Assembly (NCBI GenBank): GCA_028694115.1
Contig: JAQUUB010000123.1
Span: forward strand, 1-11,996
From: Lachnospiraceae bacterium
GTDB lineage: Bacteria > Bacillota_A > Clostridia > Lachnospirales > Lachnospiraceae
Length of the DNA stretch: 11,996 nucleotides
Reading direction: 5' to 3'
The notes beneath the pieces are model-generated. The model was given only the letters and a program-made list of their open reading frames with translations. It ran no database searches and was not told the origin of the DNA. Below, one piece after another: positions 6,567 through 11,996 of this stretch. Positions within the stretch are counted from its first letter, which is position 1, and each line of letters begins with the position of its first letter. Position numbers and translations under genes: made by a program.

Positions 6567-6612
6567 AAAAGTCTACGATAAACCAATTATGTGAGGTAGG
6601 TTATCGCAGACT
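6567..6612 (-). terminator. Hairpin between the second and third Xis-like genes
   Basis: On the minus strand AGTCTGCGATAACC (6612-6599) pairs with GGTTTATCGTAGACT (6584-6570) over 14 bp with one bulge and one G-U pair. TTTTCGTT follows. The T-run is short, so partial termination or an attenuator is more likely than a full stop. It would separate expression of mazF plus the third Xis-like gene from xis-int. Confidence 0.65.
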
Positions 6613-6623
6613 TGACAATTGCA

Positions 6624-6851
6624 TTAGACTGAATACATTTTTGCAATATATTCATCAAAGACCTGCCGCTTAATCAATCTCCGATTTCCAATCCATAAAA
6701 CAAAGGGGCAATTCTCTTTATTCGTCATTTCATATAATTTGTCTCTCCCAATTCCCGTATACGCTATTGCCTCCTCTATATTTAAGGTAGCTTTACGCCA
6801 CAAAGGAACGTTATAGCTAGATTGCCTTGTATTTGATGCTTCCTTATCCAT
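6624..6851 (-). CDS. Third Xis-like winged-helix protein, overlapping the MazF-like gene
   Basis: 75 aa. A short polar N-terminus is followed by VPLWRKATLNIEEAIAYTGI, the recognition helix DKLYEMTN, CPFVLWIGNRRLIKR and FDEYIAK. About two thirds of its core residues match the second Xis-like protein. The start codon overlaps the stop of the MazF-like gene by one base (TAATG), with AAAGGAGGGG upstream inside that gene, so the two are translationally coupled. Paired expression with a toxin-type protein suggests it could act as repressor or antitoxin of the MazF-like protein. The Xis-like fold itself says only DNA binding. Confidence 0.85.
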   Translation of the reverse strand: MDKEASNTRQSSYNVPLWRKATLNIEEAIAYTGIGRDKLYEMTNKENCPFVLWIGNRRLIKRQVFDEYIAKMYSV

Positions 6852-7414
6852 TACTGCCCCTCCTTTTCTCCAAAGGTGTTGCGTCTGTCAAATATGATAT
6901 AATCCCATCCAACTTTATTGCACTTGTCGCACTTGTCTTTTGCCGGTGCAAATGGGTCTAATCGTCTTACCACATAATTAGGATTGGAAATATAATCGTG
7001 CAGGCACTTCGGACACAGACATCGTATATCTCCCGTACGTTCCAGATTCGTAAACCATAAACCAAAGGTTTTCTTGATGGCGATGTTGATTTTCTTCCAC
7101 ATACGTTCTTCATCAACAGTACCTACATAATCATTTAATTCAACTTTGTTGACCGTTCTAATCTGCTCCAGAAGAACCATTGAAGGCTTGCTCAGTCCAT
7201 ATCTTTCGCCAAGAATAATATGCGATGGTAAATACCTTTTTTTGATAACTGCTGTAATTGAAGCAATGATTACTGTTGGGGATTTTGTATTAAATCCGTC
7301 AGCCTGAATTACTAATACTGGTCTGCGACCACTCTGAATTGACCCTTCCGTTTCTCCAAAATCATAGTAGAAAATGTCTCCTCTTTTAATTGTTCTTTGT
7401 GTTTTAGATTCCAT
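6851..7414 (-). CDS. PemK/MazF-family protein fused to a C-terminal zinc ribbon
   Basis: 187 aa. Residues 8-118 have the PemK/MazF (CcdB-like) fold signature: RGDIFYYDFG (11-20), the basic loop SGRRPVLVIQ (28-37) with R30, TVIIASIT (47-54), and LLEQIRTV (81-88) near the usual catalytic/RNA-binding face. MazF proteins are sequence-specific endoribonucleases. Residues 119-187 are an extra tail with CPKC (134-137) and CDKC (162-165), a likely zinc ribbon absent from classical MazF of about 110 aa. The ATG at 7414 follows AAAGAGAGG at about 9 bases. A TTG at 7435 would add seven residues but lacks a ribosome binding site. No MazE-like antitoxin is next to it; instead an Xis-like gene overlaps its stop. 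It could be a toxin, or a ribonuclease tamed for element regulation. Confidence 0.85.
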   Translation of the reverse strand: MESKTQRTIKRGDIFYYDFGETEGSIQSGRRPVLVIQADGFNTKSPTVIIASITAVIKKRYLPSHIILGERYGLSKPSMVLLEQIRTVNKVELNDYVGTVDEERMWKKINIAIKKTFGLWFTNLERTGDIRCLCPKCLHDYISNPNYVVRRLDPFAPAKDKCDKCNKVGWDYIIFDRRNTFGEKEGQ

Positions 7415-7470
7415 CTCTAAATACCTCTCTTTCAAAAATTATCGAAAGGGTTTAATCGCTTAATGTAAGT

Positions 7471-7516
7471 ACCCCTTCACTTGTTTGGAATTGAAATACG
7501 AAATGACAACCTATTT
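7471..7516 (-). repeat. 46-bp dispersed direct repeat, copy 2
   Basis: Matches 2064-2109 at 43 of 46 positions, same orientation, about 5.4 kb away. Here it covers the last bases of the sigma-like gene and the gap before the MazF-like gene. In both places it lies upstream of a leftward gene, so a shared control site is possible. Confidence 0.85.
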
Positions 7517-8104
7517 TCCGAAAAAATCTCCAAAAGTATTTTGGAATTTCTTGATTGCAGCATTGATATGTTTCTCTACCGCCTGATGAGAAATCCCTTC
7601 TTCTTTTGCAATATCTCTTGCACTCATACCTTTAATAAAACGGAGAGTGGCATACTTACTCTGCTTTTCAGTTAAGCTATTCATCGCTTCTGCAAAAAGT
7701 CTCATTTTGGAAGATTCTCTTTCTTTATCAAAATCTTCTTCCATCTGCTTTTCTATAAAATTAGGTTGGATAAGTTCTGGGTGTGCATATTCTGTTACCT
7801 CGTCAAAGCCAAAACCAAGTTCATTATTAACTCTGCGTTTTCTGTGCTTATCTTCTATTCTGTTATATTCATTGATTGCTTCGCCTTGCTTAACTGAAAG
7901 CAGTACAAAAGGAATATACTTTTCAACCAACTCTGGATATTTCTCCATCAGCTCCTCTTTACTAAGTTCTGATACAATCGCCCATTTCTCATCTCCTGCG
8001 TATCCGTAATATTCATATTTAAGGTTGATAAGTTTACATTCCTTTGCAAACTGTTCCTCTAAATTTACCTGCTCATAATGTACTGTTAAATTATTATTTT
8101 TCAT
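7511..8104 (-). CDS. Sigma-70-like regulator (region 4 helix-turn-helix), element-borne
   Basis: 197 aa. The C-terminal 57 residues are a clear sigma-70 region 4-type domain. LTEKQSKYATLRFIKG is followed by the helix-turn-helix MSARDIAKEEGISHQAVEKH (about 160-179) and a final basic helix. The N-terminal 140 residues are charged and mostly helical without an obvious region 2 core, so it may be a divergent sigma factor or a sigma-like activator, as in Tn916-type elements (ORF7). By position it should drive the downstream mazF-xis-int genes. The start at 8104 has AAAGGAG 8 bases upstream, but this site is enclosed in a strong hairpin (8106-8165). Two terminators lie further upstream, so expression looks tightly limited. 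It ends at TAG inside the 46-bp repeat. Confidence 0.85.
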   Translation of the reverse strand: MKNNNLTVHYEQVNLEEQFAKECKLINLKYEYYGYAGDEKWAIVSELSKEELMEKYPELVEKYIPFVLLSVKQGEAINEYNRIEDKHRKRRVNNELGFGFDEVTEYAHPELIQPNFIEKQMEEDFDKERESSKMRLFAEAMNSLTEKQSKYATLRFIKGMSARDIAKEEGISHQAVEKHINAAIKKFQNTFGDFFGK

Positions 8105-8105
8105 T

Positions 8106-8165
8106 TCCGTAATCTCCTTTGAATTTTGAATTTTTGCTTTGAGTTCAAAATTCTTGGATTACGGA
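8106..8165 (-). promoter_or_regulatory. Hairpin covering the sigma-gene ribosome binding site
   Basis: TCCGTAATC (8106-8114) and GATTACGGA (8157-8165) are a perfect 9-bp inverted pair. Inside them GAATTTTGAA (8121-8130) and TTCAAAATTC (8144-8153) are a perfect 10-bp pair with a 13-base loop. In the mRNA the AAAGGAG lies between the two stems and the outer stem pairs the bases between it and the ATG. This should block ribosome entry unless opened by a protein, RNA or translation. Confidence 0.75.
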
Positions 8166-8203
8166 TATTTAGCTATTTGGCATTGCCACTTGGTTAAGTT
8201 CAT

Positions 8204-8240
8204 AAAAAAAGACCTTTCCCAAGCAAAACGGGAAAGACCT
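8204..8240 (-). terminator. Intrinsic terminator upstream of the sigma-like gene
   Basis: On the minus strand AGGTCTTTCCC (8240-8230) pairs with GGGAAAGGTCT (8220-8210), 11 bp with two G-U pairs and a 9-base loop. A run of T follows (8210-8204). It would end transcripts from the lexA-immA operon before they reach the sigma gene. Confidence 0.88.
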
Positions 8241-8259
8241 AATGCAGTACAAAGCATAT

Positions 8260-8378
8260 TCGAGCATAAAAAAAGCACCGTAGAAATCAGAGAGTAAAGG
8301 ATGTTATCCTATTACTTTCTGGCTTCGTACGGCGCTTGGTAGTTTAGCCAACTATATAAGTTGCCTCCGCTTGCTCGA
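8260..8378 (-). ncRNA. Structured leader or small RNA with terminator
   Basis: A compact element read leftward. AGCGCCGTA (8336-8328) pairs with TACGGTGCT (8282-8274), enclosing further short stems (AGGAT/ATCCT at the tip), and seven T follow (8274-8268): a large intrinsic terminator. TCGAGCA/TGCTCGA (8260-8266 and 8372-8378) is a perfect 7-bp pair enclosing the whole unit, including the T-run. On the 5' side two short hairpins, CAACT/AGTTG and TAGTT/AACTA, share bases and cannot form together. This looks like an attenuator, riboswitch-like leader or small RNA. I recognise no known class. It lies between the Com-like gene and the sigma-like gene. Confidence 0.5.
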
Positions 8379-8404
8379 TTAGAATTGTATATTATTTATT
8401 TGTT

Positions 8405-8650
8405 CTATTTTCCGCTTAATCTATCTGCATACATCTTCATTCTGCGGAAGTAGGCGAGGTTTAATGTAGACACCTCTTTGCATTTAGGACACTTCACTCT
8501 TAAATGTCCAGACATATCTGAATAAATGGTATGCAACATAAAATTACAGATTGGACAGCGTAAATCTCGCTCCTTTAGTGATTCTGCTTCGATTCTTGAC
8601 TTAAGTAATTTATGCATTATATCTTTGGCGGGTTGTCTCATAACTCTCAT
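8405..8650 (-). CDS. Small zinc-ribbon protein, Com-like
   Basis: 81 aa with a helical basic N-terminus (1-28), then two CxxC pairs, RCPICNFML (31-39) and KCPKC (53-57), spaced by 18 residues, and a basic tail. The pattern, including the segment before the second pair and the leucine after it, resembles phage Mu Com, a zinc-finger mRNA-binding translational activator. The similarity is short, and a generic zinc ribbon is equally possible. The start at 8650 overlaps the ImmA/IrrE stop as ATGA and follows GGCGGTGAG, so it is coupled to that gene and ends the operon. The structured region 8260-8378 follows directly. An RNA-binding role on that leader is an attractive but unproven idea. Confidence 0.75.
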   Translation of the reverse strand: MRVMRQPAKDIMHKLLKSRIEAESLKERDLRCPICNFMLHTIYSDMSGHLRVKCPKCKEVSTLNLAYFRRMKMYADRLSGK

Positions 8651-9372
8651 ATAAACTCACCGCCTTTGAATAACTTTGCGTGTATAAACTCTTTCATATC
8701 AAGTTTTTCTATCATATTCAAATGTTCTAATCTAATTCTCAATGCACTGATAGAGACACCTAAAGCCCTTGCCATTTTTTTGATTGCAGCCTTGTCCTTT
8801 GCAGAAAGGGTGCTTTCTCCATATAGTTTTATGCTGTCTGTTCCTGCGTATTTCACTAATGCTCCTTCTACTAAAAATCTAGGCATAAGTAATGATGCTG
8901 CCATTGCGTCAGCCTGCCATTCATTGGAACTGAATATCTGGCTTAATTCTTCTTTTGTATATGCCCGTTCATTATCATATTCATTATGAAAACAGGCTTT
9001 TGCTGGTTCAGCTTGAAGCTTTGCGAGAATGTGATGTGCTGCTTCGTGTGCCATCGTAAATCTGCGTCGCCCATATTCTTTCTCTGACAGAAGAAACTTC
9101 TCAATGACAATCGTATTTTTCGGAAAGGAAAAGGGAAGAACCCTTCCGTTTTGATTTATCATAAGTTCTGTCTCTCCATCAGATGTGAAACCGATTTTTC
9201 CATAATCATCTTCAGCAAAAGATGCAAACTCAATCTTAAGTCCCAGAAAATCTGTTATGAAATGCTCAATATCTATATATGTGACAACCTTGCTTGAGTG
9301 CTTATCCTTATATACTTGGATAAGACCAGCACCGATTTCATCAATCTCAGTTCTAGTATAAAATGTGTTCAA
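8647..9372 (-). CDS. ImmA/IrrE-family metallopeptidase
   Basis: 241 aa of the M78/COG2856 family, zinc proteases that cleave repressors of mobile elements (ICEBs1 ImmA) or DdrO in the radiation response. The zinc-binding HEAAH motif is at 109-113, and the downstream EWQADAMAASLLMP (151-164) supplies the further metal ligand and the typical helix. Residues 175-240 are a helical tail with a helix-turn-helix-like segment (KKMARALGVSISALRIRLEHL). The start is a TTG at 9372 preceded by GGAGGTGG at about 8 bases; no ATG with a ribosome binding site is available. It overlaps the upstream 36-aa ORF by 4 bases. Together with the LexA-like repressor two genes upstream this forms a repressor-protease switch. 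The target of cleavage is inferred. Confidence 0.92.
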   Translation of the reverse strand: MNTFYTRTEIDEIGAGLIQVYKDKHSSKVVTYIDIEHFITDFLGLKIEFASFAEDDYGKIGFTSDGETELMINQNGRVLPFSFPKNTIVIEKFLLSEKEYGRRRFTMAHEAAHHILAKLQAEPAKACFHNEYDNERAYTKEELSQIFSSNEWQADAMAASLLMPRFLVEGALVKYAGTDSIKLYGESTLSAKDKAAIKKMARALGVSISALRIRLEHLNMIEKLDMKEFIHAKLFKGGEFI

Positions 9373-9479
9373 GTTGTATCCACCTCCACTGTCATGCCAG
9401 GCATTATTTCACCTGCATAATCACTTGATTTTATTTCCGCACTATCAAAATAATGATAGCGAATTCCTTCTTTTTTCAT
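9369..9479 (-). CDS. Small 36-aa protein between lexA and the ImmA-like gene
   Basis: ATG at 9479, preceded by GAAAGG at about 9 bases, opens a 36-codon frame (begins MKKEGIRYHYFDSAEI, ends GMTVEVDTT). Its TGA overlaps the TTG start of the ImmA-like gene (TTGA). It lies 19 bases after the lexA stop, so it bridges the two genes in one operon and would couple their translation. It is acidic, with no cysteines or membrane segment. I do not recognise the family. Confidence 0.6.
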   Translation of the reverse strand: MKKEGIRYHYFDSAEIKSSDYAGEIMPGMTVEVDTT

Positions 9480-9498
9480 AATGTTTGCCTTTCACCGA

Positions 9499-10098
9499 TT
9501 AAATTTCTTTTATAATGTGACAAGCTACACCTTGAATCGTACATTCTTCGGCATATATATCTTTGAATTTCTTATTCTCTGGGTGGAGAATAATGCGTCT
9601 GTTTTCATCGTCTCTGTAAAACCGTTTTAAAGTATTTTGATTATCTACAAGTGCAACAACAATGTCGCCATCATTGGCTTTTTTGTTTTTCTTAATGACA
9701 ACCAAATCGCCATCATCAATGCCTGCACCTATCATTGACTCTCCATTAGCTCTAAGAATATATAGCTCCTCATTTCCAAAGATAGCTGTTGGCAAAGCTA
9801 CATAACCCTCGATATGTTCTTCTTCATAATCAGGTGTTCCACAAGGAATAGAACCTACAATAGCTGTCTGAGAAATATCCTGATTCACTTTTCTTGTTAC
9901 TGTTGTTTGTATCTCTTGACCATCATATTCCAGCATACCTTTGTCATCCATTTCTACAAGGTATCTGTACACTGTGGATTTTGCAATATCAAGTGCTTTT
10001 GCAATATTTAAGGTAGTAGGCGAATGCCCAAAATCCAGATAATACTGCTCTGCATATTTTAATATTTTCTTCATCAGTTCAGGATTTTTACTTCTCAT
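9499..10098 (-). CDS. LexA-like self-cleaving repressor (S24 family)
   Basis: 199 aa, the usual LexA length. Residues 1-65 form a LexA-type winged helix (SPTTLNIAKALDIAKSTVYR as recognition region). Residues 78-199 form the S24 peptidase-like domain: cleavage-site region VGSIPCGTP (81-89), catalytic Ser121 in NGESM and Lys158 in TLKR. The scissile pair would be Cys86-Gly87 rather than the Ala-Gly of typical LexA; Cys-Gly also occurs in related phage repressors. It should repress its own operon, and possibly others, until RecA-stimulated self-cleavage after DNA damage. AGAGGTG precedes the ATG. An element-borne copy next to an ImmA-like protease suggests control of element induction rather than the host SOS regulon, but a host-like LexA role cannot be excluded. 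Confidence 0.88.
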   Translation of the reverse strand: MRSKNPELMKKILKYAEQYYLDFGHSPTTLNIAKALDIAKSTVYRYLVEMDDKGMLEYDGQEIQTTVTRKVNQDISQTAIVGSIPCGTPDYEEEHIEGYVALPTAIFGNEELYILRANGESMIGAGIDDGDLVVIKKNKKANDGDIVVALVDNQNTLKRFYRDDENRRIILHPENKKFKDIYAEECTIQGVACHIIKEI

Positions 10099-10119
10099 TT
10101 TGCACCTCTTTTTCTAAGT

Positions 10120-10172
10120 GAAACGCTTTGTTTCTGATAAGTATATTATACTTGATAATTGAATAAACGCAA
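10120..10172 (-). promoter_or_regulatory. lexA-like gene promoter with two inverted repeats
   Basis: On the minus strand TTGCGT (10172-10167), a 16-base spacer and a perfect TATAAT (10150-10145). The -10 box lies inside the palindrome AAGTATA-T-TATACTT (10139-10153), an ideal repressor site. A second inverted repeat, GAAAC-GCTTT-GTTTC (10120-10134), lies in the early transcribed region. Autoregulation by the LexA-like protein is likely. Neither matches the Bacillus LexA box closely. Confidence 0.7.
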
Positions 10173-10187
10173 TATAAAAATGGACAG

Positions 10188-10220
10188 AAAAATAGAGGTG
10201 TCGCTATCGAGCAACACCTC
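10188..10220 (-). terminator. Hairpin upstream of the lexA promoter
   Basis: GAGGTGT/ACACCTC (10195-10201 and 10214-10220) with inner GCT/AGC pairs forms a strong stem. On the minus strand TATTTTTC follows. It probably insulates the lexA promoter from leftward readthrough. Confidence 0.6.
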
Positions 10221-10311
10221 ATCTCATTTCAATTCATAAGATTTGCTTTCCCATTCGTTCTGTCCGTTTCTTTATTTCTTAACTTCCTGAAATTTACGCA
10301 CTCAAAACTTT

Positions 10312-10352
10312 AGCGGGTTCGAATCTCCTTATGAGACTCAAACCCGCTTTTT
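10312..10352 (+). terminator. Rightward intrinsic terminator before the IS
   Basis: AGCGGGTT (10312-10319) and AACCCGCT (10341-10348) are a perfect 8-bp stem whose loop contains a further imperfect pair (GAATCTC/GAGACTC). Five T follow (10348-10352). No rightward gene ending here is visible in the window, so it may belong to sequence now displaced, or protect the IS from outside transcription. Confidence 0.7.
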
Positions 10353-10368
10353 GTTTATGGTAATTTAA

Positions 10369-10413
10369 AAGTGGTCCAGTAATTCAATTATTCCAATTGA
10401 AAAGCGGTCCACT
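10369..10413 (+). repeat. Repeated terminal units of the IS21 left end
   Basis: AAGTGGTCCAGT (10369-10380) and AAGCGGTCCACT (10402-10413) are direct repeats with two mismatches, 33 bases apart. The outer unit and GGTCCACTTTT (10406-10416) are also near-inverted. Multiple short terminal repeats that bind the transposase are typical of IS21-family ends. Confidence 0.7.
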
Positions 10414-10426
10414 TTTTTATTATAAT
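10397..10426 (+). promoter_or_regulatory. istA promoter
   Basis: TTGAAA (10397-10402), an 18-base spacer and a perfect TATAAT (10421-10426). The spacer contains the second terminal repeat, so transposase binding could repress the gene. Confidence 0.75.
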
Positions 10427-10460
10427 CTTCCCTATCAGAAGATGGGAGGAACAAAGGAGC

Positions 10461-11909
10461 GTGATTAATTTAATGGAAAAACACACAATCATTAAACTGA
10501 AAATGGAGGGATATTCCAATCGACAAATAGCAATGATGTGCTGTGTAAATCGAAAAACAGTAGCACGATACTGGAATGAGTATGTCGAGCAGCAAGCATT
10601 ATTAAATACATCAGAGCCAAGTGACGTTGTCGCGATACAAGAAAAGATCTGTTCTCCACCTACTTACTGCACTGATACTAGAAAACCACGTAAGTATTCT
10701 ACAGAATTAGATGCTTTCATTGATGAATTATTGGAAAAAGAAGCAGAAAAATGTAAGTTGCTAAGAACCAAGAAACAATGCCTTACCCAATTACAACTTT
10801 ATGATTTAGTAATTGAACAAGGGTTTGTAATTGGAAAAACTACTGTGACAAATGAAATCCGAGAAAAGAGAACTCAGCATAAAGAATGCTTTATTCGTCA
10901 GGATTATGAGTATGGAGAACGCCTAGAATACGATTTCGGAGAAGTGAAACTTGTGATTAATGGAATTTTAGACACCTATCATATCGCTGTTTTTTCTTCA
11001 CCTGCAGCAAACTTCCGTTGAGCTTATTTATATAAGAATCAAAAACAGGAAGTATTTATGGATTCCCATATTCGATTTTTTGAGATGATGGGAGGAATCT
11101 ACAAAGAAGTTGTCTATGATAACATGAGAAACGTGGTGTCAAAATTTATCGGTCATCATGAAAAAGAATTAAACGCAAACCTACTAAAGCTTTCTCTTTA
11201 TTATGGATTTGATATTAATGTCACGAATTGTTTTAGCGGTAATGAAAAAGGTCATGTGGAAGGAAGTGTAAAAATAATAAGAAACAAAGTATTCTCAAAA
11301 CAATACCAGTTCCAGACATATGAAGATGCCTGTATTTATTTACAGGAACAGTTGGAAATTTTAAATGAAACAAGTCAGATTCGTGAAGAAATTCCCTGTT
11401 TGTTACCCAAGAAACCAATCTTGGAATTAGGTGTTTTGAAACAAGTAAAAGTTAATAAATATAGTTTTATTAGAATTGAGAATAACTTCTATTCTGTACC
11501 AGAATATTTAGTAGATAAACAAGTTGAGGCTAAAGTGTATTTTGACCGCATCATCATATTTAGTAATCTAGCCCATGTTTGTGAGCATAAAAAAATAGAT
11601 GGTGCGAATGAAATAAGTATTGATATCAATCATTACTTACATACATTCGCCAAAAAACCAGGAGCTCTTCGAAACTCCTTAGCTTTAAAAAGCCTACCAC
11701 AGCTCAAATCCATCTATGACACCTATTTTAGCAAATATCCAAGAGAATTTGTAGAACTTTTACAAAAAAATCATGATAAAAGTTTAGAAAAAGTAATCGA
11801 AATTCTGGAGACCTATACCTTGCCGAATCAAAAAATAATTAAATTCCAGAAAGTAAAAGATAGTTCAACTGTTTGTGCTAACCTAAATATAGGTCAGATG
11901 GTTCATTGA
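10461..11909 (+). pseudogene. istA: istA transposase with one in-frame TGA
   Basis: IS21-type IstA transposase of 482 codons plus stop if read through. The N-terminal helix-turn-helix (about 8-45; YSNRQIAMMCCVNRKTVARY) binds the IS ends. The DDE residues are visible: D158 (LEYDFGE), D220 (VYDNM) and E267 (EKGHVEG). A C-terminal beta-rich domain follows. Codon 187 (11019-11021) is TGA, and the same frame continues without further stops as AYLYKNQK. Relatives have FRWAYLY, so a single TGG to TGA change explains the break. It falls between D158 and D220, so neither half has a full active site. TGA is a normal stop elsewhere in this window. The start is probably the GTG at 10461, with GGGAGGA 10 bases upstream; the ATG at 10473 is an alternative. 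Confidence 0.9.
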
Positions 11910-11981
11910 AAACTAGGTCACTTTCCACCCAAGACATGCTATCCTATCAGTATCACACTGAGAGGAGGCAAAGAAAGGAAA

Positions 11982-11996
11982 GTGATTGATTTGACA
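11982..11996 (+). CDS. Probable start of istB, cut by the window end
   Basis: 73 bases after istA, a ribosome binding region (AGGAGG at 11963-11968, AAAGGAA at 11974-11980) precedes GTG at 11982 and TTG at 11991. Only five codons are visible, so the call rests on the IS21 gene order (istA then istB, the helper ATPase). The initiation region resembles that of istA: GGAGG, AAAGGA, then GTGATT and ATTT in the same order. Confidence 0.4.

Larger units (their letters stand above)
10352..11996 (+). mobile_element. IS21-family insertion sequence, right part cut by the window
   Basis: Contains an istA-type transposase gene, interrupted, and the probable start of istB, in the order typical of IS21. 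The left end lies somewhere in about 10352-10370, before the terminal repeats at 10369-10413; the exact first base is not certain. The right end and target duplication are outside the window. Confidence 0.8.

Noticed and set aside
6527..6586. A longer N-terminus for the second Xis-like protein.
   Set aside because: A good ribosome binding site directs the start to 6526, and the extra residues have no counterpart in the other copies.
117..10098. Several plus-strand ORFs of 60 to 135 codons opposite the leftward genes.
   Set aside because: All lie antisense to well-supported genes, have no consistent ribosome binding sites and show low-complexity, non-protein-like translations.
10312..10348. 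A T-loop-like GGTTCGAATC, suggesting a tRNA 3' end or tRNA attachment site.
   Set aside because: The T-stem does not pair properly and no acceptor or anticodon stem is present. The stretch is fully explained by a terminator hairpin followed by T residues.
11058..11909. The 283-aa frame as an independent gene.
   Set aside because: It is in the same frame as the upstream transposase part and separated only by one TGA, with no ribosome binding site at its first ATG.

Overview
The window looks like part of a conjugative or plasmid-like mobile element from a low-GC Firmicute, probably a gut Clostridia/Lachnospiraceae-type bacterium. The evidence is the AT-rich sequence, strong AAAGGAGG-type ribosome binding sites, GTG and TTG starts beside ATG, and gene families typical of Tn916/Tn1549-like elements. 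The host call is inference; no housekeeping gene is present. Everything from 117 to 10098 is read leftward (minus strand). An IS21-family insertion sequence on the plus strand fills the right end.

Layout from left to right. (1) 1-116: no gene. (2) 117-1668: parB and parA, overlapping by 44 bases; parB appears to lack its C-terminal part. (3) 1669-2184: a long leader and intergenic region with several inverted repeats, two tiny ORFs, a possible promoter, copy 1 of a 46-bp repeat and a terminator. (4) 2185-4341: a 59-aa conserved-looking protein, a 470-aa protein of five 70-residue zinc-ribbon repeats plus a possible degenerate nuclease domain, and a cysteine-rich DUF3795 protein. (5) 4342-4818: non-coding sequence beside the integrase, with direct repeats and hairpins, probably the attachment region. 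(6) 4819-7414: a Tn916-type tyrosine integrase, three tandem Xis-like genes and a MazF/PemK-zinc-ribbon fusion. (7) 7471-8404: copy 2 of the repeat, a sigma-like regulator, and a 300-base leader with two terminators and a hairpin covering the sigma start site. (8) 8405-10098: a LexA-like repressor, a 36-aa ORF, an ImmA/IrrE protease and a Com-like zinc protein, tightly coupled. (9) 10099-10460: the lexA promoter/operator, terminators and the left end of the IS. (10) 10461-11996: istA broken by one in-frame TGA, then the likely start of istB.

How it may work together (inference from families and order): DNA damage or peptide signals would act through the LexA-like repressor and ImmA-like protease. 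The sigma-like protein would then switch on a MazF-Xis-Xis-Xis-Int block that excises or integrates the element. ParA/ParB would stabilise the circular form. Because the integrase end with its probable attachment region lies next to a parAB-type maintenance module in the same orientation, the window could be a circular form, a plasmid with an integrase, or a junction of two elements. The sequence alone does not decide which.

The most notable points are the three-layer RNA control in front of the sigma gene, the unusual MazF fusion overlapping an Xis-like gene with no MazE-like gene nearby, the three Xis paralogues, the exactly 70-residue repeat protein, and the 46-bp repeat present both before parA and at the end of the sigma gene.
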